This document shows positions 27,543 through 35,412 of a stretch of 59,671 bases of DNA, piece by piece (the stretch's first letter is position 1; each line of letters starts with the position of its first letter). A program made the translations under genes and the position numbers. Source of the stretch: a virus; IMG/VR virus record IMGVR_UViG_3300037833_000032, positions 1 through 59,671 of that record, one strand, 5' to 3'. Below the pieces are notes generated by a model that worked only from the letters and a program-made list of their open reading frames with translations, searched no databases and had not been told where the DNA came from.

Positions 27543-27973
27543 TGTGCAACTGTGCAGGTGTTCAATTTAGCAATTGCGTAGGGAATCCCGACTGCAATTG
27601 CCATAAAGCTGAGTTTAACCAAATGATTGGTATAAACGGTTTCTCAGGTGGTACTTCTAATGCTACCGGAGAAATACAGACTTTAGCCGTTCCTGGGGTA
27701 CAAGTGCAAACGACTATCCCAACTATTAAGGTAACAGCTCCTTCTACTACTCCAACTACTACTACCACTACCAAAGATTCAACACTTAACAAAGTGCTTG
27801 ACCTGGGTACGTCTGTATTAGGCTTGTTCGGTAAAAAATCAACTCCTACAACCAGTGCTCCAGTGCCACTTCCTGAAGAGGAAAAGACTGTTCCTACTGC
27901 TGTATGGATTGTAGTAGGTGGTATTCTGCTACTGGTGGTTGCATTTGTCATAGTTAAAGCTGCTAAAAAGTAA
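27542..27973 (+). CDS. Tail-anchored protein with Cys-rich N-terminus and GFSGG motif
   Basis: A 143-residue protein. Residues 1-21 carry six cysteines (MCNCAGVQFSNCVGNPDCNC), followed by FNQMIGINGFSGG, the motif also seen at 26290-27084. A Thr/Pro-rich, probably extended linker (about 50-115) leads to a C-terminal transmembrane helix. The cysteines could bind metal or form disulfides. Probably a virion membrane protein; no family recognised. Confidence 0.6.
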   Translation: MCNCAGVQFSNCVGNPDCNCHKAEFNQMIGINGFSGGTSNATGEIQTLAVPGVQVQTTIPTIKVTAPSTTPTTTTTTKDSTLNKVLDLGTSVLGLFGKKSTPTTSAPVPLPEEEKTVPTAVWIVVGGILLLVVAFVIVKAAKK

Positions 27974-27974
27974 G

Positions 27975-28121
27975 ATGAGTAAGAAATATATAATTGCTCT
28001 TATCTGCCTTGTAGTTGGCTATATCATTGGTGATTATGATGCCTTTCACTTTGCAAGGCATCATAATGTACCTAAAACAAGTGGCTTGTTCAGGTTCAAA
28101 CCCAAATCAACGGAAGCATGA
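27975..28121 (+). CDS. Tiny membrane protein, paralogue of next gene
   Basis: A 48-residue protein with an N-terminal transmembrane helix (residues 4-19) and a tail containing NVPKTSGLF. The next gene has the same design and a NGVPKNGGLF tail, so the two are likely paralogues. The 3' end overlaps the next ATG (ATGA). Confidence 0.6.
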   Translation: MSKKYIIALICLVVGYIIGDYDAFHFARHHNVPKTSGLFRFKPKSTEA

Positions 28122-28240
28122 AATTAGTATTTATCGCTGTGGCTTGCCTGTTAGCCGGGTTTATTACCGCTGACTTTTTAGCTGCTGAATCGGCTAAAAA
28201 TAACGGAGTACCTAAAAATGGGGGGCTTTTCACCAACTAA
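28118..28240 (+). CDS. Tiny membrane protein, paralogue of previous gene
   Basis: A 40-residue protein. An N-terminal hydrophobic helix (3-20) is followed by a short tail ending VPKNGGLFTN, which parallels VPKTSGLF in the preceding protein. It is coupled to both neighbours by overlapping stop and start codons (ATGA before, TAATG after). Confidence 0.6.
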   Translation: MKLVFIAVACLLAGFITADFLAAESAKNNGVPKNGGLFTN

Positions 28241-29007
28241 TGAAAAAGCTCAATATCAAATCAAATAATCCGGTAATGGTGCATGTACAAATACTTGCAT
28301 CCGGAAATGCAGTACTCGCTATTCGTGGCTATGAGAAAGGTAAGGCCAATACTACCTATGTAGACCGCAAATATGGAACTGTTCAAAGTCCGGTATCTGG
28401 AAAGATTGATTTGAAATTGCCAATGCCTGACCGATTTGAAAAGCTAGGTATAACAGTTACGAATGTGCTTAACTCTTCTCCAGTGAAGATTGTAAGCCTT
28501 ACTCACTCACAATTACAGCAATCCGCTTTGCAGGTTAGACAACTAACCAAGGACTATATAAAGTTCGCAGCGGATTTTGCTAAAAAATGTGGCCATATAC
28601 CTACTGACAAGTACCAAAGTAAGGATGGCAAGTTTCAGATACACTTGCTAGATCAAATCCGGGACCATGAGACAGGTAAAGTAATTCCTACTCCTGCCAG
28701 AGTAAATCACATGACAGGGATCATAGAAGTTAGCAAAAAGGACTTTGCAAAAATGACTGTAGCTAACAGGCTCTATATACTCATGCATGAGTTCGCCCAC
28801 TTTGCCAACAACACAGACGACGAAGTTGAGTGTGATATGCTTGCCGCAAAGACTTGTATGGAACTTGGCTATAGTGCTATTGAGTGCTTGTATGCAGTTT
28901 CTAAGCTGTTTTTATATAACAACGAAGCTCATCCAACACTGAAAGCAGAACAGGAAAAGAGGGTAAAGAAAGTAAAAGATTTTATCAACCAGTTTGGGAT
29001 TAAATAA
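28240..29007 (+). CDS. Zinc metallopeptidase (HExxH)
   Basis: A 255-residue protein with a zincin motif HEFAH at 183-187 and a downstream acidic segment (DDEVECD, about 193-199) that may supply the third ligand. The N-terminal 90 residues form a separate beta-rich domain. No membrane segment is seen. In a tailless virus such an enzyme could mature virion proteins or act on the host envelope at entry or exit; the substrate cannot be told from sequence. Confidence 0.7.
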   Translation: MKKLNIKSNNPVMVHVQILASGNAVLAIRGYEKGKANTTYVDRKYGTVQSPVSGKIDLKLPMPDRFEKLGITVTNVLNSSPVKIVSLTHSQLQQSALQVRQLTKDYIKFAADFAKKCGHIPTDKYQSKDGKFQIHLLDQIRDHETGKVIPTPARVNHMTGIIEVSKKDFAKMTVANRLYILMHEFAHFANNTDDEVECDMLAAKTCMELGYSAIECLYAVSKLFLYNNEAHPTLKAEQEKRVKKVKDFINQFGIK

Positions 29008-29451
29008 ATGTGTTTTTCAACAAAAGTAGCTCCAGAAGATATAGTTCCAAGCAAAGAAGCTAGTGCTTCTGAGTGGATTCTATGGCATAAGGCTCTAAAA
29101 TCTGCTAACCTGGGTAAAGGTTCAGCAAATATGCTATGGCTCAAAGCATGGAGATTAAGAGGTTGCGCAGGTATTGGTTGTGATGCTAATACACCTGAGT
29201 TAAGAGAGTATGTCGAATCACAAGGCTTTACTGTCAATGGGGGAGTTCTGGACTTTGTGCCGGACACATTAGACAATATAGGTGATTTTACCTCTAAAGC
29301 CTTTAATCTGAGTTTTTACACAATTGTAGCTATTGTCGTGATTATGGTTGCTTTTCTAGGCTTGCTTGCCTGGAATGTTGGTAGAAATCCACAAATGATA
29401 ATAGATGCAGGTAAGGCTTATGCAGGAGCCAGAACAGGAGGGAAGCTATGA
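29008..29451 (+). CDS. Membrane protein with soluble N-terminal domain
   Basis: A 147-residue protein. Residues 1-95 are a soluble domain with GCAGIGCD and a helix WILWHKALKSANLG. A transmembrane helix lies at about 106-128, followed by a 20-residue basic tail. It starts directly at the stop of the metallopeptidase gene and overlaps the next start by 4 bp (ATGA), so it is tightly coupled. No family is recognised. Confidence 0.6.
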   Translation: MCFSTKVAPEDIVPSKEASASEWILWHKALKSANLGKGSANMLWLKAWRLRGCAGIGCDANTPELREYVESQGFTVNGGVLDFVPDTLDNIGDFTSKAFNLSFYTIVAIVVIMVAFLGLLAWNVGRNPQMIIDAGKAYAGARTGGKL

Positions 29452-29879
29452 AAGCTTTAGCACAAAACTGGCTAGTTATTCTCCTGTTTGTAGTCATTCT
29501 CTTTATTGGTGCTGTCATTTACGGCAAGATCAACAAAGCCAAGAAAGAGGAACAAATCAGACGTATCAATGAAATACTTGATAAAGGAATTGGTGTAGAT
29601 GGGATAGACATAAAAAGTATTACTCTCAATACTAAGGCAGATACTTCTTACAATGCCTTATCCGATGTAAACATACTTTATAAGTCTAATGGCTTCTTAA
29701 TTGATGATGAAGAAGCCATTTATAACGTATTTACCGGAAAGACCAAAGCACAGATAGCACAAATTTACCAGACCTTCCTTTCTACCTACAAGCAGGATTT
29801 AGACGAGTTTCTAAAAAGTTTCCTTAATCTAAAGACTGAGTACCCAAATGTCATACGCTTAGTTAATCAAGCTGCATGA
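29448..29879 (+). CDS. Membrane-anchored protein with annexin-like repeat
   Basis: A 143-residue protein. An N-terminal transmembrane helix (about 8-26) is followed by a Lys/Glu linker. Residues about 84-125 follow the annexin-repeat pattern: DDEEAIYNVFTGKTKAQ, then I-x-x-x-F-x-x-x-Y-x-x-DLDEFLKSFL. Annexin folds usually bind membranes with calcium; bacterial single-repeat relatives are known but rare. The Gly-x-Gly-Thr calcium loop is not evident. This could link the virion membrane to a host membrane or to the capsid shell. Confidence 0.6.
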   Translation: MKALAQNWLVILLFVVILFIGAVIYGKINKAKKEEQIRRINEILDKGIGVDGIDIKSITLNTKADTSYNALSDVNILYKSNGFLIDDEEAIYNVFTGKTKAQIAQIYQTFLSTYKQDLDEFLKSFLNLKTEYPNVIRLVNQAA

Positions 29880-29886
29880 ACCTTAA

Positions 29887-29921
29887 ATGGACCTAAAATC
29901 AAGATTTTATCTTGATGTCCA
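29887..29921 (+). repeat. Hairpin between two structural genes
   Basis: An inverted repeat with core ATCAAGA-TTTTA-TCTTGAT extended by outer TGGAC/GTCCA bases. It lies in the short gap between the annexin-like gene and the next gene. There is no trailing T run, so it may tune expression or stabilise the message rather than end it. It argues for the later start at 29939. Confidence 0.55.
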
Positions 29922-29938
29922 GATTAAATCTTAAATCC

Positions 29939-30373
29939 ATGAATAAGTTTTTCATCAAACATAAAAGAGTAGTTATCATTCTGCTAATCGCAGTGATAAT
30001 AATTGGAGTTGCCTATTACTTCACACTTGGCAAAGACCTGTTCGCCCAAAATCGCAACAAAAATAGCGAAGGTTCTTTACCTGAGGATGGAAGTAATAGC
30101 AATTCAATTCCAAGTAGTAGCAGTAGCAATTTAAGTTTCCCCTTAAAATGGGGAATTAAGAATTCAAATACAACTAGGCTTCAACAAAGGCTCAATATAT
30201 CAATTACTACTTGCAAAAAAGGTAGTACCATATCAGAAGATGGCATTTTGGGCGAACAGACCGTTGCGGCTATTAAGTCTTTCTTTCCAAATATCGGAAC
30301 CTCTGTAGCCACTAACAGGCAAGTAAGCCAACTGGAATACTCAAACATTATTAATTCAAAACCAGGCTGTTAA
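29939..30373 (+). CDS. Membrane-anchored peptidoglycan-binding-like protein
   Basis: A 144-residue protein (start MNKFFIKHKR chosen because it lies after the hairpin). An N-terminal transmembrane helix and a Ser/Asn-rich linker are followed by a C-terminal domain like PG_binding_1: FPLKWGIKNSNTTRLQQRLN, then ISEDGILGEQTVAAIKSFF, with the usual D-G-x-x-G-x-x-T core. The same fold recurs at 30705-31148. It could anchor the virion or a lysis factor to the cell wall. Confidence 0.65.
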   Translation: MNKFFIKHKRVVIILLIAVIIIGVAYYFTLGKDLFAQNRNKNSEGSLPEDGSNSNSIPSSSSSNLSFPLKWGIKNSNTTRLQQRLNISITTCKKGSTISEDGILGEQTVAAIKSFFPNIGTSVATNRQVSQLEYSNIINSKPGC

Positions 30374-30378
30374 CTCGA

Positions 30379-30702
30379 ATGCCAAAGAAAAAAAAGATAG
30401 TACTGATATTAGCAGTATTGCTTGTGTTCGGTGCAGGAGTTGGTTTTTACTTCTACAATAAAAAGAAACAAGTGGAACAGGAGCCAGAAGCAACTCCTGA
30501 GAGCAAAGGCATATTGCCAGGTACTCCTTTAACAATGGAATCACAAGTACAGGCTTTATACCGGGAATTGCTAGGGAGAGAAGCCGATACATCCAGATTA
30601 GCTTATTGGACTGCCCAGGCCAATACATCCTCAATTGAAAATGTGAGAAATCAATTTATGGCTTCTCCTGAGTACAAAGCAAGAATATCAAAAGTAGCCT
30701 AA
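30379..30702 (+). CDS. Membrane-anchored DUF4214-like protein
   Basis: A 107-residue protein: N-terminal transmembrane helix (4-26), charged linker, and a C-terminal segment that fits DUF4214: VQALYRELLGREADTSRLAYW followed by VRNQFMASPEYKARI. DUF4214 domains occur in many surface and phage-associated proteins as small helical modules. It sits between two peptidoglycan-binding-like proteins of the same design. Confidence 0.65.
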   Translation: MPKKKKIVLILAVLLVFGAGVGFYFYNKKKQVEQEPEATPESKGILPGTPLTMESQVQALYRELLGREADTSRLAYWTAQANTSSIENVRNQFMASPEYKARISKVA

Positions 30703-30704
30703 CC

Positions 30705-31148
30705 ATGAAATTGCCAAAATTGAATGGATCTTTTTTGATCCAAAAGAAACAATGGTTTATAGCAGGTGCAATACTGCTTTTATTACTCGCTGTAGGTATC
30801 TACTTCTATTTGGATTACCGCAAAAAAAAGAAAGCTCATGCAAGTACTGAAGGGGATGCATCAGTAATACCTCTTATTCCGGATAATGCCAACCTTTTCA
30901 AAGACTGTCCCAATGATTCATTTCCATTGAAATATGGAAAATGCGGAAAGCGTATTGAGCAATTTCAAATGTATCTACTAAAACAGTATGGCGCTCAGTT
31001 TTCAGCATACGGCATAGATGGCAAATGGGGAGACGAGACAGAAGTACTGGCTAACAAATTCATTACTAAAAATGCTCCTTTCTCAATCAGTGAGGACTAT
31101 TTCAATAAGACTGGAATGGGGGGCTATAAAACAGTTAAATACGCTTAA
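30705..31148 (+). CDS. Membrane-anchored peptidoglycan-binding-like protein (second copy)
   Basis: A 147-residue protein with a transmembrane helix at about 17-37 and a C-terminal PG_binding_1-like domain (FPLKYGKCGKRIEQFQMYL, then YGIDGKWGDETEVLANKF). It resembles 29939-30373 in layout and in the FPLK(W/Y)G start of the domain, so the two are probably paralogues. A role in wall contact during entry or release is inferred. Confidence 0.65.
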   Translation: MKLPKLNGSFLIQKKQWFIAGAILLLLLAVGIYFYLDYRKKKKAHASTEGDASVIPLIPDNANLFKDCPNDSFPLKYGKCGKRIEQFQMYLLKQYGAQFSAYGIDGKWGDETEVLANKFITKNAPFSISEDYFNKTGMGGYKTVKYA

Positions 31149-31169
31149 TTCAATCCTTTAACTAGCAAT

Positions 31170-31337
31170 ATGGAATCATTAAATACATTTTTTCAAGACT
31201 ATCAACAAAACGGGATACGGGTTTCGGTAGAAGTTCCAGATAAGGACTTAATGAAATTATTCGCATTTGCAGTAGGTACGGCCATTTGTGTAATCCTGGC
31301 AGTACAGTTAATCAAAGGCATATTCGATAAGTCATAA
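31170..31337 (+). CDS. Tiny single-span membrane protein
   Basis: A 55-residue protein: an N-terminal amphipathic stretch (LNTFFQDYQQNGIRVSVEVP), then a transmembrane helix (about 30-49) ending GIFDKS. It fits the 21-bp and 18-bp gaps to its neighbours in the same direction. Probably a virion membrane component. Confidence 0.55.
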   Translation: MESLNTFFQDYQQNGIRVSVEVPDKDLMKLFAFAVGTAICVILAVQLIKGIFDKS

Positions 31338-31355
31338 AGAAAGGAGATCTACAAA

Positions 31356-31610
31356 ATGAGTTGGACTAAATTAAAAATGGTGGATATGGTAGATGGCCAG
31401 GAAATCGAATTTCCTTGTGGGGTGAAAACAATAACAGTTACTCCAAAGGAGCCTTCCGGAAGTTATGACTTAACTTATGCTGATGGTAGTGGTTGTTTTG
31501 GCTTAAAAATACCCTTCTCCTATGATTATCCACAACCAATAGACAGTCAGAAAGACAACAAATTAAAAGTTGTAGCACATGGCATTGTTCACTTAATCTA
31601 TACAACATAA
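31356..31610 (+). CDS. Small beta-rich structural protein
   Basis: An 84-residue soluble protein with alternating hydrophobic strands (VKTITVTPKEPSGSYDLTY) and no membrane segment. A good ribosome site, AAAGGAGAT, lies 8 bp upstream of the ATG, which is unusual in this window and suggests strong expression. A small beta-barrel penton or minor capsid protein is one possibility; no family is recognised. Confidence 0.55.
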   Translation: MSWTKLKMVDMVDGQEIEFPCGVKTITVTPKEPSGSYDLTYADGSGCFGLKIPFSYDYPQPIDSQKDNKLKVVAHGIVHLIYTT

Positions 31611-31614
31611 CCCT

Positions 31615-32364
31615 ATGAGTAGATTTGGTTCACGTTCCGGAGCTGGCAGTGGAGCCTTTAATGGAAACCGCACAGTAACCAGACCTGGCCTACCCAATGT
31701 AAATGTAGGTGGTGAAAATTTAGAAGAGTGGGCAGACGAATATTTCTTTCCTGCCAGTGCTCCAACACTTGCCGTATCTATTGCTAACAATGTGAGAGAG
31801 AAAGGTACTACTTTTCAACCTACCATTGTGGCCGATTATACGCCAAAATATGCCCTGGTAGTGGCCAGAAGGCTATACCGCAATGGAGCACTGATTACTC
31901 AACCTGCTACGGATGATTTTTCTTATCAGGATATTGTTCTTTCTGCTACCACTATTTACCGGGTACAAATTGACTATACCTTGGAAGGAGTGCCTGGAAC
32001 ACTCTCCAAAGATGTAGGGGTGTATTTCTTTGCACCAACTTATATTTTCCTTGGAGCTTTGAACATGAGTGAAGCACAAATAAAAGCTGCTGCCGGCGTT
32101 TCTGGAAAGCGCATTATTGACAGGCAATCATTATCTGATATATCCTATACAGGCAACAATACGCATCCGGCAATTGCTGAACCTGCAAGCTATAATGGTT
32201 TTTCTACTATCAAAGACCAGAATGGGTTTGTGGTTACTTCTGGCTTTTCTACAAGGCTAGTGGAATTTGCCCTGGCTGATGGCACAACAAAGGAAATGTA
32301 CCGGATTAGAGAGCACGTTGATGAAACATCGGTAAATGGGTTTAAATACAACTTTTTACGTTAG
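31615..32364 (+). CDS. Fibre/spike-like structural protein
   Basis: A 249-residue protein. The Gly/Arg-rich start (FGSRSGAGSGAFNGN) is followed by WADEYFFPASAPTLAVSI and a beta-rich domain with VREKGTTFQP, a layout often seen in fibre or receptor-binding proteins of Bacteroidota phages. Its TAG overlaps the GTG start of the large fibre protein, so they are coupled. Confidence 0.6.
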   Translation: MSRFGSRSGAGSGAFNGNRTVTRPGLPNVNVGGENLEEWADEYFFPASAPTLAVSIANNVREKGTTFQPTIVADYTPKYALVVARRLYRNGALITQPATDDFSYQDIVLSATTIYRVQIDYTLEGVPGTLSKDVGVYFFAPTYIFLGALNMSEAQIKAAAGVSGKRIIDRQSLSDISYTGNNTHPAIAEPASYNGFSTIKDQNGFVVTSGFSTRLVEFALADGTTKEMYRIREHVDETSVNGFKYNFLR

Positions 32365-34394
32365 TGAAAAGGCTCCTTACAATATCAATTCTCACACTTT
32401 TATTCATATTAATTATGGCAGGTGGTATACCTATTACAATTCCTTTTGAGTTATTAAATGCATCTCCTTTAGATAAACGGTTTTATTCTAACAATGCCAC
32501 GGAGAGAAATAATATAGCTTTTAGATACCGGGGAATGATTCACTACACAAAAGGCGAAGGCTTATATTATGTAGATGACAATTTTGCCTTTCAACCAATG
32601 TCAGAAGTGCTCAAAGAATCTCAAGCATTAAAAGACTGGGTAGAAGCGCAGGTAAATAAATTCTTTATAGACAATCCGGCAGTAATCGAGCAGGCTATTA
32701 CTAATTATTTTTCTGAAAACCCGGTACAGGTTACGCCAGAATTAATTGCTGAAGCTGTTGAAAACTATTTTTCTGAGAATCCTGTGGCTTCTCCTACTGC
32801 TATTGGGCAAGCAGTAAATGAGTATTTAACTGAAAACCCGGTAACTGGTGGTGCTTTGCCGCCAAAGTATACACTTAAAGAGTTGCCGATAACTCTCAAT
32901 CAAACAGATATTTCTTTTGAGTTTCCCTGGTCTAATCCTGAGTTAGTACATACTGGTTCGGTTGTTACTGAAATCTTTCGTTTTACGCCAAATGTGAAAG
33001 TTCGCATTGGTGTAAATAATCCTAATTACTTAAATGGGCCTGGGGGCCAGTACCCTCATCCGGATTATTTAGAATATCTTCCTGGTAATGGGCCAGTGGA
33101 CTTTCTAATGTATCTATCTAATGATGCCATTACGGAGGTACATTTGTATGCAGAATATCAAAGAGAACCAGGAAACTGGCAGTATTTAGCAGATTTGACC
33201 TTTACTTGGCCAGAAGATAAAAATGATACTACGGAAAGAACCATGTCCATACTTTATTATGATTTGGATGGAAATCCGGTAATGCCAGTAGATGAAACTA
33301 CGCTAAAATTCGATTTTGGCCAGGAATTTAATTTAACTCAGGCTCAGCTTGACAGTTATCCGTATCAGTTTGCCATTGTCACCGGGGACACTTTAGATGG
33401 GGAAACCTTGGACAATCCTAACCAACGCAAACGGGCATTATACCGGGCTAATAATGATCTAGTCTTACTGGCCAGTCCCTGGAGAGTAAGAATTATCTTT
33501 AATGAGGGTATTGAAACCAACTTGGAATATATCACTGCTGCTAATGTGAATTTCTTCTCCTACAAAGTAGTTGGAGACCCTAACCCGGATAATACTTTTA
33601 TAGGCCAGTTAATGGGCTTCTTTCAAGAAGGTACCCAACATCCTTGGTCTGTAGTTTCTCAAGATGAATATTCAACCATTGTTCATATTCAAGACCATTT
33701 CCATATAACAGGCTTTGAATTATACCATTGGGATGTTTCCTATACTAGTAAGTGGGATGTAGAAACAGGTAATCAGTTAATAGCCGAACAAGGCAATATC
33801 TATGTAGATGCTGAATATTTTATTCCTGGAGCCAGAGTAAAGGATGAATTAAGACCGCATTTAGTAAATTTTGCTCCACCTTATCTGAGGAACTTGTACC
33901 CTCAAGAATGGGATATGATCGCCAACGAACTGTTTACAGTAGAAACTGGCAATCCCTATGTAATTGAGGACTTACAAGAAGTAGATAGAAAGCTCAATTT
34001 TACTTTTATTGATCTATTTAACCGTAAGAAAATAGAAGTTATTGAAGCTCCAACTTCGCAGCAAGCACAAGATACTGGTTTAAAAGCTATTGCTTACCCT
34101 AGTGGTGGTGATTTGCCAGATCATTCCGGACAAACAAGCATTTTTGAAACCCTAGTAGAATATACCAAGCCATTTGCCGCTATTTCTTTTGATGCAGAAG
34201 ATGGTAGTCAGTCTTTAGGAGTGTATGACTTTTATCAAGATAATAGCTTATATCCTTCCATTATCGAATATTTTATAGATAAAGGTAAGTTACAATTTGA
34301 TATAACTATTCCAGATAGGTATTTCTTCTTTCCTGCTTATTCTCCTCCAGTCAATACTCAGGGGGTGTTTATTGCCCTAATCAAAAATTATTAA
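32364..34394 (+). CDS. Large fibre/receptor-binding protein with N-terminal anchor
   Basis: A 676-residue protein, the largest of the provirus. The GTG start gives an N-terminal hydrophobic helix (KRLLTISILTLLFILIM), followed by IPFELLNASPLDKRF and FRYRGMIHYTKGEGLYY, a head region common in phage fibres of Bacteroidota. Residues about 95-150 hold three NP-V repeats (YFSENPV twice, YLTENPV). The rest is beta-rich. The leader suggests a membrane-inserted spike, which suits a virus with a membrane. A start at the internal Met (MAGGIPIT) would remove the helix, but the GTG overlap with the upstream stop favours the longer form. Confidence 0.65.
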   Translation: MKRLLTISILTLLFILIMAGGIPITIPFELLNASPLDKRFYSNNATERNNIAFRYRGMIHYTKGEGLYYVDDNFAFQPMSEVLKESQALKDWVEAQVNKFFIDNPAVIEQAITNYFSENPVQVTPELIAEAVENYFSENPVASPTAIGQAVNEYLTENPVTGGALPPKYTLKELPITLNQTDISFEFPWSNPELVHTGSVVTEIFRFTPNVKVRIGVNNPNYLNGPGGQYPHPDYLEYLPGNGPVDFLMYLSNDAITEVHLYAEYQREPGNWQYLADLTFTWPEDKNDTTERTMSILYYDLDGNPVMPVDETTLKFDFGQEFNLTQAQLDSYPYQFAIVTGDTLDGETLDNPNQRKRALYRANNDLVLLASPWRVRIIFNEGIETNLEYITAANVNFFSYKVVGDPNPDNTFIGQLMGFFQEGTQHPWSVVSQDEYSTIVHIQDHFHITGFELYHWDVSYTSKWDVETGNQLIAEQGNIYVDAEYFIPGARVKDELRPHLVNFAPPYLRNLYPQEWDMIANELFTVETGNPYVIEDLQEVDRKLNFTFIDLFNRKKIEVIEAPTSQQAQDTGLKAIAYPSGGDLPDHSGQTSIFETLVEYTKPFAAISFDAEDGSQSLGVYDFYQDNSLYPSIIEYFIDKGKLQFDITIPDRYFFFPAYSPPVNTQGVFIALIKNY

Positions 34395-34397
34395 GCT

Positions 34398-35090
34398 ATG
34401 GTAAAGTACGAAATACGGGAAATTACGGTAAACTCAGTAATAACTGAGATTCCGGTAACAATAGTGGATGCTGTTCGCAAGCATAGCTTTAATAATCCTT
34501 ATTATGCTTCCATTACTTTTAATGTAGATGCAAATGTGGAGCTATTGAGGGTGAAAATATCAAATCCTGAAAAGCTCTATGGAGATGATAATACACCTGG
34601 TACTCACGCTGGTTTTAAAGACTATTATCCCTGGACATACAAAGATTTCCGGGTATGGATTAATGAGATAGGTCTGGACTTTGAGTTTTTTACCATGGAG
34701 TTCTTTCAGGTAAGACCAGACCAGACCGAAATAAAAGTAGCCCAGTGTGTAATCCATTTTGATACTACTGGAGCTAGTAATGCCACTATTGAGAATCTGA
34801 CCTACTTACCTGCTAATGATAGTACGGCAGAAATAACCTCAAACGTAGCTTCGCATACTACGGATTTTATTCCACTGTTCGCTGTAGCCGTTTCTGGTTC
34901 TGCTTATGACTATTATCAGTTCTACCAGGAAGCTCCAGACAGTGATTTAATGGTAAATATGCTGAACAATGCAGAATCTCAACATTTTGAAGTAGAGATA
35001 CCAGAACGTCTGTTTAAAAAGGAGCCATTGCCATTAGACTTTATTACTGAGGAATGCAAGCTAATAGCTATTGTAAAAAAGACTAGTTAA
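34398..35090 (+). CDS. Beta-rich protein downstream of the fibre
   Basis: A 230-residue soluble protein, beta-rich, with segments SITFNVDANVELLRVKIS and PYYASITFNV. It shares with the C-terminus of the 676-residue protein a similar closing pattern (ExxIPERLFKKEPLPLDFI against ITIPDRYFFFPAYS). It may be a second spike subunit or a fibre partner. Confidence 0.55.
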   Translation: MVKYEIREITVNSVITEIPVTIVDAVRKHSFNNPYYASITFNVDANVELLRVKISNPEKLYGDDNTPGTHAGFKDYYPWTYKDFRVWINEIGLDFEFFTMEFFQVRPDQTEIKVAQCVIHFDTTGASNATIENLTYLPANDSTAEITSNVASHTTDFIPLFAVAVSGSAYDYYQFYQEAPDSDLMVNMLNNAESQHFEVEIPERLFKKEPLPLDFITEECKLIAIVKKTS

Positions 35091-35100
35091 CCAATGAATT

Positions 35101-35412
35101 GTGCTTTTAATCATCTATACACTTTTGCTATTTCAGCAGGTTCCTTTACCGGATTTTACAGTCAATGAGAAAGCCTTCGAGATTAGTCCAACCAATGTAT
35201 ATGGTTGGCTAATCTACGGGCTACTAGGGTTTATAGCTTATTTAAAGCTAGAGTCTACTCTCAAAAGCTGGACAATAAGGAAAAAGGATAGGTACATAGA
35301 AACGTTGCACCAGAAATTATTAGAATCAGAAAAAACCTCAATTACGGCAGAAGAAGCCGAATTATACAATAAAATTCTTTCTCAAAAAAAAGAAACTGAG
35401 CCAACTCAATGA
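35101..35412 (+). CDS. Small membrane protein, holin-like candidate
   Basis: A 103-residue protein with two hydrophobic segments (about 1-12 and 33-47) and a charged C-terminal coiled coil, read from GTG. It is followed by a 4-bp overlap (ATGA) with a membrane coiled-coil protein. The pair resembles the holin/spanin-type genes that end many phage operons, but no family match can be claimed. Confidence 0.5.
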   Translation: MLLIIYTLLLFQQVPLPDFTVNEKAFEISPTNVYGWLIYGLLGFIAYLKLESTLKSWTIRKKDRYIETLHQKLLESEKTSITAEEAELYNKILSQKKETEPTQ

